The translations under genes were made by a program, and so were the position numbers. From contig JAGFCA010000056.1 in the NCBI GenBank assembly GCA_022394755.1, positions 62,001-126,000 on the forward strand: 64,000 nt of DNA, read 5' to 3'. This DNA is from Candidatus Poribacteria bacterium (GTDB lineage: Bacteria > Poribacteria > WGA-4E > WGA-3G). The notes below the pieces were generated by a model. That model searched no databases, was not told the DNA's origin, and saw only the letters and a program-made list of their open reading frames with translations. Position 1 is the stretch's first letter; each line of letters begins with the position of its first letter. Below, piece after piece: positions 37,183 to 45,645 of the stretch.

Positions 37183-38559
37183 ATGAAACAGAGAAATCCC
37201 TATTTATCAATTGATCGACAAATTGTCGGTGATATCTATACAAATAGAGAGGTTTTAGATAACCTAACTGTCCTATGTGATGATTTCGGTTCACGGTTTG
37301 CTGGAACTCCAGAAGAACACAAAGCAGCCTCTTTTATTTCTGATACTTTTTCTCGGTATGGTCTTAAAAATGTTGAATTAGAAGAGTATCCCTATGCAGG
37401 TTGGACACGTGGTACAGCAACTCTATCAATAACTGAACCAATCAATCGTCATTTACATTGCATATCCTTACCATATTGTCCAGCAGCTGATATAACTGCT
37501 GAACTGGTTTCTGTAGGACAAGGGAGTCCACCAGAATATAGTGCACTTGCTAATACAGGTGATGGAAAGCTGGTGATGGCAAAGAGTTCATCTCCGATCG
37601 ACTTGGGTAGATGGGTACATCGAAAAGAAAAGTATGAACGCGCTGTTCTCGCAGGAGCATCAGCATTCATTTTTGTCAGTGAACATCCAGGGGTCGGTCC
37701 AGAAACTGGTAGTTTACAAAATAATCGACCCGCTCCTATTCCAGGAATTTCTGTATGTAAAGAAGATGGTGATTTTCTCACACGCTGTCTTGAGCGTTAC
37801 GGTAAAATTAAAATGCAATTGAAAACTACCGATATTAATGAGCCACGGAAATCATGGAATGTTGTGGCGGATTTACCGGGGAATGAAACACCTGAAGAAA
37901 TGATCCTCGTTGGATGTCATTACGATGGACACGATATCTCACAGGGTGCACATGATCCTGCATCAGGTATGGTCTCTGTCATTGAAGCTGCACGGGTCTT
38001 ATCTACTTATGCAACTGATTTACTCAAACGAACTATTCGGTTTATCGCATTTGGAACAGAAGAAATTGGACTCACTGGTGCATTCCAATATGTAGAAGCA
38101 CATGACAACGAATTAAATAATATACGGTTTATGCTAAATATGGATGCAGCTGGTGGAACAAGTCGTAAAGGAATTGTATTACACAAATGGGATTCTTTGG
38201 AACCTTTCTTTCTTACTGCACAAAAACAACTGCATGCAGACATGCCAGTTGGTCAAAAAGTACATTCTTACTCTGACCATTTTCCTTTTTTCTTAAAAGG
38301 TGTCCCTTCCTGTCATATGGGGGATCCAACATCTGCACCCTCTGGACGTGGATTTGGACATACTGCCTATGATACTTTGGAAAAAGTAGCCTTAGAAAAC
38401 CTACGCCTTGCAAGTTCCATTGGAGCAAGAATAGCACTCAGGTGTGCAAACGAAGACGAATTTCCAGCTAAAAGAAGATCAAGTAACGATGTACAGAAAA
38501 TCGTTGATACCGATCCAGGTTTAGAAGGATATCGTATTTCACTTAAATTGAAGACCTGA
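37183..38559 (+). CDS. M28-family zinc peptidase
   Basis: A 458-residue zinc aminopeptidase-type protein. It has no signal peptide, so it is probably cytoplasmic. Ligand motifs of family M28 appear in order: VGCHYDGHD (His246), GAHDPASGMVSVIEAARVL, AFGTEEIGLTGAFQYV (Glu-Glu pair), LNMDAAGG and SDHFPF (last His). A protease-associated (PA) domain could fit in the residues before the catalytic core (about 100-200). Substrate peptides are unknown. The gene stands between the Crp-like regulator and an HtrA protease, both apparently separate units. Confidence 0.9.
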   Translation: MKQRNPYLSIDRQIVGDIYTNREVLDNLTVLCDDFGSRFAGTPEEHKAASFISDTFSRYGLKNVELEEYPYAGWTRGTATLSITEPINRHLHCISLPYCPAADITAELVSVGQGSPPEYSALANTGDGKLVMAKSSSPIDLGRWVHRKEKYERAVLAGASAFIFVSEHPGVGPETGSLQNNRPAPIPGISVCKEDGDFLTRCLERYGKIKMQLKTTDINEPRKSWNVVADLPGNETPEEMILVGCHYDGHDISQGAHDPASGMVSVIEAARVLSTYATDLLKRTIRFIAFGTEEIGLTGAFQYVEAHDNELNNIRFMLNMDAAGGTSRKGIVLHKWDSLEPFFLTAQKQLHADMPVGQKVHSYSDHFPFFLKGVPSCHMGDPTSAPSGRGFGHTAYDTLEKVALENLRLASSIGARIALRCANEDEFPAKRRSSNDVQKIVDTDPGLEGYRISLKLKT

Positions 38560-38644
38560 TTACCTCAGTAGATTAATCCTTTACAGAATTATGGCTAAGA
38601 ATAACAACATTTTATTATGAATAATTAGATCCACAGGTAGTGTT

Positions 38645-40090
38645 ATGACACAATTATCTAAGAGCTCTGGCTATTATATACATACATTATTGAGTATTAT
38701 CTTATTTGGTGTAATTGCTTATGTCTTTTTTGTTTCATCTGTTGATTTGAATGCACAACAAGACCTTCAAGATGCTGTAACGCAATCAAGGCGAACAGCA
38801 ATTGTAAATGCTGTTGAACGGGCAAGTCCTGCTGTTGTTAATATTAGTGCAATTAGAAATGTCACACAGATTACTTCTTTAGAACAATGGCTTTGGGGTG
38901 ACTTCCAACCTTTTCAAAAACGATCATTAAGAGAAGTTGGCTCAGGTGTGATTATAAACAAAGAAGGCTATATACTTACAAATCACCATGTTATTGATGA
39001 TGCAGAAAGAGTAAGAGTTGCATTTGTTGATGGTAGAGAATTTGATGCTCAGATAGTCGGATTCGACCCTCTTTCTGATTTGGCTTTATTGAAAGTGAAT
39101 ACAAAAGAGGATTTACCAGTTATCAAATGGGGTGATTCTGATAATCTCCTAATTGGTGAATGGGCACTCGCAATAGGAAATCCATTTGGACTTTCTATAG
39201 GAACGGCACAACCGACAGTTACAATCGGAATTATAAGTGCTACACAACGGTCAATAACTGTGGATAATCGTTTCTATGAAACACTCATCCAAACAGATGC
39301 ATCTGTGAATCCAGGAAATAGTGGTGGTGCTCTTGTTAATGTTCACGGTGAACTCATTGGAATTAATACTGTCATACGTTCAACAAGCGGGGGTTCACAA
39401 GGAGTCGGTTTTGCTATTCCTGCAAACAAGGCAAAGAAAGTAATTCAGAAAATTACTGATCAAGGGTATATTATTCCACCATATCTGGGTGTGTCAATAC
39501 AGTCTGTAACTGAAGATATGGCTGTCAAGTTATTAGGTAAAAAAGTTGCTGAAAATTCTATACTTTCAAGAGGTGTTTTGGTATCAGATCTTAATAAAGA
39601 TAGTCCGTTAACTGATGCAGGTATTAAACGTAGTGATATTATCAGGTCTATTTCTGGACATAGAATTAAGGATGATACCGATTTTAAAGCTGTGGTTCGA
39701 TTACTTCCTTTAAATGAACCTATCAAATTAGAAGTCATTCGACGAGGAAAAATAAAAAATACAACACTCCTTCTAAAAGAATTGGAATTGGAATATTCTC
39801 CTTCAAGATGGGGGTTGACACTCAAACAACCGGATAAAGCAAAAGCGCGAAAATTAAAAAATCACGGTGTTATTATTACTGATTTTGAAGAAGGAAGTGA
39901 ATTGGATGGTCCATTAAGAAAAGGGGATGTTATTTACCAGATAAATGATATTACAATTCCTACTCTTGAAGTATTTAAAATTATTGACGAAAAAATACAA
40001 GAACCCAGTAGAATACAACTTTATTATGAGCGGAAAGGGAAATCAGACTATATTTATGTTACATTTAATAGAAACAATCGATGGAGATAA
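38645..40090 (+). CDS. HtrA/DegP-type serine protease with PDZ domains
   Basis: A 481-residue periplasmic or membrane-bound quality-control protease. An N-terminal membrane segment (about 12-30) precedes a trypsin-like domain with the triad His115 (LTNHHVID), Asp145 (LSDLALLKV) and Ser226 (GNSGGALVN), then two PDZ domains (about 285-375 and 385-480). The loop LEQWLWGDF replaces the usual LA-loop in part. HtrA proteins degrade misfolded envelope proteins and in some bacteria cut membrane anti-sigma factors. Whether it acts on the membrane-tethered sigma-WD40 protein is untested. It precedes a TPR gene by 62 bp. Confidence 0.94.
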   Translation: MTQLSKSSGYYIHTLLSIILFGVIAYVFFVSSVDLNAQQDLQDAVTQSRRTAIVNAVERASPAVVNISAIRNVTQITSLEQWLWGDFQPFQKRSLREVGSGVIINKEGYILTNHHVIDDAERVRVAFVDGREFDAQIVGFDPLSDLALLKVNTKEDLPVIKWGDSDNLLIGEWALAIGNPFGLSIGTAQPTVTIGIISATQRSITVDNRFYETLIQTDASVNPGNSGGALVNVHGELIGINTVIRSTSGGSQGVGFAIPANKAKKVIQKITDQGYIIPPYLGVSIQSVTEDMAVKLLGKKVAENSILSRGVLVSDLNKDSPLTDAGIKRSDIIRSISGHRIKDDTDFKAVVRLLPLNEPIKLEVIRRGKIKNTTLLLKELELEYSPSRWGLTLKQPDKAKARKLKNHGVIITDFEEGSELDGPLRKGDVIYQINDITIPTLEVFKIIDEKIQEPSRIQLYYERKGKSDYIYVTFNRNNRWR

Positions 40091-40152
40091 GTGTTGTTAA
40101 ATAAGTAAGAGAAAATATACTTTAAATATTAGCTTAGATTACGGAGAATGTA

Positions 40153-40875
40153 ATGAAATTACAACTACCAACAATCATCATCGTATGTCTATCTGTAGTC
40201 CTAATCATCATAATATATGTTTTTGTAGGCAAAAAGACTGAATACACCCTTGATTCAACCGATGAGAGTCAGGATTTCAATCTCATTAGAGTTGATGCAG
40301 CTAACTCATATAATTCAAAAGATTACACACAGGCAATTGAATTATACGAACAGGCGTTTAATTTACGTCCTGAAAATGCTGAGGTTTGCAACGATCTTGC
40401 CGCTGTTCATTACGATCTCGGACTCAAATTCGCTGGACCTGAATGGCCCTCATGGCCTGTCATACGGTCAGATGGAACTGCAGCTGAAGTATTGGCTGAA
40501 CTCAACCAGGCTTATAAACATGTTGAATCAGGTTATATTGTCGTTGAAACTGAATCGCAAGAAATTGTAAAAGTTGTTGAGAATAATGTGAAAGAAAACG
40601 GGGCAACTGTTTACCCTTACCGAGGCAATAAAGAATATACTCTAAATATACTTATTGGATCGACACGGGACCACTTAGAACAAGCAAAGACGCTATATCT
40701 ACAAGCAATAGAATTAAAATCCACTTATGCAGCACCCTACCGTAATCTGGGTTCTTTCTATGTAAAAATTGGATTGACAGATATGGCAATTAATTATTTG
40801 CAAGAAGCTTACAGGCGCGATCCATCCGACTCAGAATTAGCGGAATACTTACATCAACAAAAACTCAATTATTAG
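40153..40875 (+). CDS. Membrane-anchored TPR protein
   Basis: A 240-residue protein with an N-terminal membrane helix (about 7-26: IIIVCLSVVLIIIIYVFVG) and TPR repeats on either side of an inserted middle section (about 95-165). The repeats include YTQAIELYEQAFNLRPENAEVCND and YLQAIELKSTYAAPYRNLGSFY. It is probably periplasmic and anchored to the inner membrane. ACGGAG lies 5 bp before the ATG. It may share a transcript with the HtrA gene and act as its adaptor, but that is only proximity. Confidence 0.75.
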   Translation: MKLQLPTIIIVCLSVVLIIIIYVFVGKKTEYTLDSTDESQDFNLIRVDAANSYNSKDYTQAIELYEQAFNLRPENAEVCNDLAAVHYDLGLKFAGPEWPSWPVIRSDGTAAEVLAELNQAYKHVESGYIVVETESQEIVKVVENNVKENGATVYPYRGNKEYTLNILIGSTRDHLEQAKTLYLQAIELKSTYAAPYRNLGSFYVKIGLTDMAINYLQEAYRRDPSDSELAEYLHQQKLNY

Positions 40876-41306
40876 TTGACAACTTCTAATAGAAATCTTA
40901 CTTCACAATAATACTGTCTCCTTCTTCTACTGACTATATTCCCTTAATCATAAATTCTATTCACCTCAAATCTATGTAGACTTAATCACATTTTTCACAC
41001 ACTTTACTATGATGAATTTAATAATACACACTTACCGAACCTGTTAGGTGTGGTTGTAATCCGGGTATGTATGCAATTTATGCATTCATTGAGACTCGTT
41101 ATAGATATAGTAATCCCTGTATTAGATAAGTTATTTTGTTAATCTGTTAATTGAAAATGTAATAACATAAACCTCCAATTTCGCCAGTAATTCAACGCAA
41201 TCCAACAACTAAAAGATGGGAGATATACTTTAGAATTGGTATTATATAAGATGAAACCACATTGAATGCTTGTAATGTTTATTATTAATCTATTATAATA
41301 CAGGTT
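40876..41306. other. Gene-free intergenic region with repeat traces and a promoter
   Basis: No reading frame of note. At 41044-41060 TTAGGTGTGGTT resembles the TAGGTGCGGTTT repeat seen at 53285, 53349 and 60581. From 41148 to about 41246 TAATTGAAAATGT and TAGAATTGGTATTATATA echo the two ends of the MITE-like element at 14471. The stretch ends in the promoter of the cyclase gene. Confidence 0.45.
41270..41299 (+). promoter_or_regulatory. Promoter of a probably leaderless cyclase gene
   Basis: TTGTAA (41270-41275) and TATAAT (41294-41299) are 18 bp apart. The expected start of transcription, about 7 bases after the -10 box, coincides with ATG 41307. The message would thus have no leader, and indeed no good ribosome-binding site exists. 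Confidence 0.6.
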
Positions 41307-44300
41307 ATGAATAACCAATCCGAAACAAAGTGTCCCAATTGTGGGTTTATAAATCCAAACAATAAATTTTGTGGCGATTGTGGACACCAACTTCATGATA
41401 CCGACACTCTGTTTAGTAACCAGGCTGTAAGAAATGCAGAAAGACGGCAACTCTCTGTGCTGTTTTGTGATGTAATTGATTCTACAGCACTAACTGAACA
41501 ACTGGATCCAGAAGATTTACGTCAAGTCTTAGATGCGTATCGAGCAAGCGTTAGTGAAGTTATAATAGAATATGATGGCCATATTGCTCGTTATTTTGGG
41601 GATGGTATTTTAGTATATTTTGGTTATCCATTAGCACATGAAGACGCAACTCGTCGTGCTGTACAAGCAGGATTAGGTATTGTTGATGGTTTAGATGAAC
41701 TGAATTCACGATTAATAGAATCCTTTGGCATTCAACTACAGGTCAGATTAAGTATTGATACTGGATTGGTAGTTGTGTGGGAAGTAGGAACACCCATTGG
41801 TAATTCTCAGCAGGATTTGTCTTCCCTTGAACGGTATCATGGGGATGCAATAGATATTGTAGGCAAAACACCTAATATCGCTGCAAGAATGCAGCAAGTT
41901 GCACCGCCAAATGGAATTGTTGTTGGAGAAACCACACTTCGGCTGATCGAACGGTTTTTTGAATATCAAGATTTGGGTACAATAACTTTAAAAGGTATAT
42001 CACAACCTGTTCCAATATATCAGATACTCCGTGAACACCCCGATAGTATACTCCCAGTTTTTAGAAGACAACATACAACCACACCACATCAAAGTTTCGT
42101 AACTCCTTTAATAGGTAGAAATCGGCAAGTCAATACACTAAAAGACAGATGGAAATCGGCAACTGAATCTTTAGGACAGGCTGTTTTGCTTGATGGTGAA
42201 GCAGGCATAGGTAAATCACGAATCGTATCTGTAATTGCTGAACATGTCATTGAAAGTGATGCACAGATATTAGAATGTAGAGGATCACCAGATACTCAGA
42301 ATAGTCCACTCTATCCAATCCTAACATTATTAAGACAGCAACTGTTCCAGTTCGGTGATATGGATTCTGACGATGAACGTCTCCATAAAATTGAACAATT
42401 CCTTAATTCATGCAATCTATCCTCAAATCTACTTCCAATTTTGGCAGATTTATTTGAAATTACTGGTGATTATAACAGACTTGAACTTAAACCAGCACAA
42501 CTTCGGAGACGTACACTACAAGCTTTTGTACAACTATTTTTAAAAACCGCAGAAATAAAACCACTATTATTTATTTCTGAAGATCTACATTGGGTTGATC
42601 CATCTACATTGGATTTTCTCTGTCTGTTGATATCGCAAATACAAGAGACTCCGATTCTGGCAATTTTAACTTCACGTATTGAAAGTGATGTATATAACGA
42701 ATCGACACAAGCAGAAAGGAGAGCACGACTTACAACACTTACAGACTTAGAATGGATGACTCAGATCACATTAAAGCGTTTAAATCGAAGACAGGTTTCA
42801 AAAATGATTCTTGATGTAGCGGGAGACAAACCCATTTCTGTTAATGTGTCAAACCAAATTACATCAAGAACTGAAGGTGTACCCCTTTTTGTAGAAGAAC
42901 TCACTCGAATGGCTCTTGAGTCTGATTTACAGAATATTAATGTAGCTACTGAGATACCTGCAACATTACAAGGATCCCTAACTGCCAGACTTGACCAACT
43001 TGGTACACGCAAAGAATTGGTTCAACTTGGAGCAACACTTGGTAGGGAATGGAGTGCAGAACTCCTATATAAGGTTGTTGTGAATTTGACAGAAGAACCA
43101 GAAGTTTCCGGGTATCCTACTCCATCTGATCAATTAACAGCATTCCATACCTTTCCAATACAGGTTAAAGACTTTTCAGAGCTTAAACAGATATTACAGA
43201 CACTTGTTGAAGAAGAAATATTGAGATGTCGTCAGACACATGATGATAAACAGATTTATTCATTTAAACATCCACTTATTCGAGAGACTGCCTATCAAGC
43301 ATTATTAATTAGCACACGACAGACATATCATAGAAGAATTGCAACCGTACTAAGAGATTCATTTCAAGATATCGTAAGAGTGCTACCTGAATGGATTGCA
43401 CATCACTACACGCAAGGAGAACTACCAGAACGAGCTATTGTATTCTGGCAACAGGCTGGTCAAAGGGCAGTTGAACGATCCGCGAATGTCGAAGGGGTGA
43501 GACACCTTACACAAGGTTTATCTCTCTTAGAAACCTTGCCTGATTCTCCCGCTCGGACTGCACGGGAATTGGTACTTCAAACAACTTTAGGTCCCGCACT
43601 AATTGCAACTAAAGGCTATGCTGCCTTTGAAGTGGAACAAACATATACCAGAGCCAAGGAACTGTTAGAAGCTATGCCTAACAATGAACGAATGCTCTTA
43701 CGTTTTCCGATAATGTTTGGATTATGGCTTTCCGATCTTGTGAGGGCAAAATTACATAACGCACGGGAACTCGGTGAACAGTGTTTAGTTATGGCAAAAC
43801 AACAAGATAATGCAGTTTTGGAAGTTGAAGCACATCGCGCATTAGGGGCTACTCTATATTATCTTGGAGAGTTTAAAATGGCACGTACACATGTGGAGGC
43901 AGGGATTTCTCTATATAATCCACACCAACATCCTGTAGATGCATTCTTTCATTATCTGGCTGATCCCGGTATGACATTGCATGCATACGCTTCTCCTCTA
44001 ATCTGGTGTTTGGGTTATCCTGAACAGGCAGAAGCACAACTACAAGCATCTCAGCGTATGGGAGAGGAACGACCACACCCATTCAGTCAGGTAATTTCAT
44101 TACATTTCGGTGCGCTTTTATACCAACATCGTCGTGATTTTGAGAAAGTTAATTCGTATGCAACGGAATTGATATCAATATGTCGAGAGCACGATTCTAC
44201 TGTGTGGGAACCTACTGGAAAAATAATGAAGGGATGGGCAATGCAAATGTGTGCTGAGAATTCGGATGAACAAGCTATACACCTTATTCGAGAAGGAATT

Positions 44301-44774
44301 GAAGGTTGGGAGTCTAATCGTTCACGGGTTTTACGTCCAGTTTATCTCGGTATGTTATCAGAAGCCTATGGAAAAGATGGGAAAATTGATGAAGGTTTAC
44401 AAACCTTAGATAAGGCTTTTGAAGCTATTTCTGAAAGTGGTGAACACACAATTGAGGCGGAATTATACCGTCTACAAGGTGAGCTTTTATTACAATCAAT
44501 CCATCTGAATCAGTGTACAAATTCTTCTACTGTTGCGGAAGCAGAAGATAGTTATTTGAAATCGTTGACAATTGCACAACACCAAGAAGCAAAATCCTGG
44601 GAACTCAGAACTACTAACAGTTTATGTAAGCTAATGACAACACAGAATCGACACAAAGAAGCATACGATCTATTAAAACCTATCTATGAATGGTTTACTG
44701 AGGGGTATGACACTATTGATTTGGTAGAAGCACAGATCCTTCTACAATCCTTACAGGGAGAGATAAAAACATGA
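41307..44774 (+). CDS. Class III adenylate/guanylate cyclase-AAA-TPR regulator
   Basis: A 1155-residue multidomain signalling protein. It starts with a zinc ribbon (CPNCGFINPNNKFCGDCG, about 7-24), then a class III cyclase domain (about 47-225) with both metal-binding Asp motifs (LFCDVIDSTAL, RYFGDGILVYFG) and GKTPNIAARM for substrate and transition state. An AAA/STAND NTPase follows, with Walker A DGEAGIGKS (about 300) and ISEDLHWVDPSTLDFL, then TPR-like helical repeats to the end. Such proteins probably make a cyclic nucleotide under control of the NTPase arm. It overlaps the next gene by 4 bp. Confidence 0.9.
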   Translation: MNNQSETKCPNCGFINPNNKFCGDCGHQLHDTDTLFSNQAVRNAERRQLSVLFCDVIDSTALTEQLDPEDLRQVLDAYRASVSEVIIEYDGHIARYFGDGILVYFGYPLAHEDATRRAVQAGLGIVDGLDELNSRLIESFGIQLQVRLSIDTGLVVVWEVGTPIGNSQQDLSSLERYHGDAIDIVGKTPNIAARMQQVAPPNGIVVGETTLRLIERFFEYQDLGTITLKGISQPVPIYQILREHPDSILPVFRRQHTTTPHQSFVTPLIGRNRQVNTLKDRWKSATESLGQAVLLDGEAGIGKSRIVSVIAEHVIESDAQILECRGSPDTQNSPLYPILTLLRQQLFQFGDMDSDDERLHKIEQFLNSCNLSSNLLPILADLFEITGDYNRLELKPAQLRRRTLQAFVQLFLKTAEIKPLLFISEDLHWVDPSTLDFLCLLISQIQETPILAILTSRIESDVYNESTQAERRARLTTLTDLEWMTQITLKRLNRRQVSKMILDVAGDKPISVNVSNQITSRTEGVPLFVEELTRMALESDLQNINVATEIPATLQGSLTARLDQLGTRKELVQLGATLGREWSAELLYKVVVNLTEEPEVSGYPTPSDQLTAFHTFPIQVKDFSELKQILQTLVEEEILRCRQTHDDKQIYSFKHPLIRETAYQALLISTRQTYHRRIATVLRDSFQDIVRVLPEWIAHHYTQGELPERAIVFWQQAGQRAVERSANVEGVRHLTQGLSLLETLPDSPARTARELVLQTTLGPALIATKGYAAFEVEQTYTRAKELLEAMPNNERMLLRFPIMFGLWLSDLVRAKLHNARELGEQCLVMAKQQDNAVLEVEAHRALGATLYYLGEFKMARTHVEAGISLYNPHQHPVDAFFHYLADPGMTLHAYASPLIWCLGYPEQAEAQLQASQRMGEERPHPFSQVISLHFGALLYQHRRDFEKVNSYATELISICREHDSTVWEPTGKIMKGWAMQMCAENSDEQAIHLIREGIEGWESNRSRVLRPVYLGMLSEAYGKDGKIDEGLQTLDKAFEAISESGEHTIEAELYRLQGELLLQSIHLNQCTNSSTVAEAEDSYLKSLTIAQHQEAKSWELRTTNSLCKLMTTQNRHKEAYDLLKPIYEWFTEGYDTIDLVEAQILLQSLQGEIKT

Positions 44775-45631
44775 GACTCGGTGTCGTCGGAATATGTAGT
44801 GATTTTCGAACACTCAATCAACAAGAAATAGATGCTGTACAAGAATTAGAATTCACAGGGATTAGTTACCATTTCGCGAGTTCTAATATTCCAGGTGTTT
44901 CATCTGATGAATGTGATAATTGTCGTTTTCTCCTTGAAAAAGCACAACTGGATTTGGTACAATTTGGTATAACTTATGAACAGTGTCTTTTTGATCCAAA
45001 CCCGTCAATCCGTCAAGCTGCGATAGAAGCAGTGAATTGTGGGATGCCGGTGGCAAAGGATCTCGGTGCTTTTCATTATCTATTCAGACCCGGTAGTCTA
45101 AATCCTGATGGGGCCTGGACTTCACATAAGGACAATCATCTACCTGAATCAATGGATCGGCTAATTGAAACACTGAAACCGATCGCAGAAAATGCTGAGA
45201 AGAATGAGTTAACACTTGTCATGGAAACTCATGCTGTTTCTATTATGGGGTCACCTGAAATCTGTAAAAACATTGTTGATCAGGTTGGGTCTGAACGTCT
45301 AAGAATTGTAATGGACTTTGTCAATCATTTCCAATCTCTCAGACAAGTGTATAATAGTGATGTACGCCTCAACCATATTTTTGATGTTATGGGACCAGTC
45401 GCTCCAATGGCACACATAAAAGACATCTCTGTTCAGAATGGATTAGTTCTGCATCTCAACGAAGAAGTTCCCGGTGAAGGTGAATTAGAAATTGGTGTCG
45501 CATTACAACGTTTTGATGCATTATATCCAGACGGTTATGGTCTGATAGAACATCTACCGATTGAGAAAATACCGCTTGCCAACACTAATGTACGAAACAT
45601 TGCAGCTGAAAATGGGATAAGTATTTATTAA
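44771..45631 (+). CDS. Xylose isomerase-like TIM-barrel sugar isomerase/epimerase
   Basis: A 286-residue AP-endonuclease-2 family TIM barrel: LGVVGICSDFRTLNQQEIDAV at the start, LTLVMETHAVSIMG with a metal-binding Glu, VMDFVNHFQ with Asp and His, HIKDISVQNG, EVPGEGELEIGVA and GLIEHLP. Enzymes of this fold isomerise or epimerise sugars in the cytoplasm; the substrate is not readable from sequence. Its ATG overlaps the cyclase stop (ATGA), so it is translationally coupled to a regulator, an unusual pairing. Its stop overlaps an ATG belonging to the next gene's longer frame. Confidence 0.85.
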   Translation: MRLGVVGICSDFRTLNQQEIDAVQELEFTGISYHFASSNIPGVSSDECDNCRFLLEKAQLDLVQFGITYEQCLFDPNPSIRQAAIEAVNCGMPVAKDLGAFHYLFRPGSLNPDGAWTSHKDNHLPESMDRLIETLKPIAENAEKNELTLVMETHAVSIMGSPEICKNIVDQVGSERLRIVMDFVNHFQSLRQVYNSDVRLNHIFDVMGPVAPMAHIKDISVQNGLVLHLNEEVPGEGELEIGVALQRFDALYPDGYGLIEHLPIEKIPLANTNVRNIAAENGISIY

Positions 45632-45645
45632 TGGAGAATTTACAT

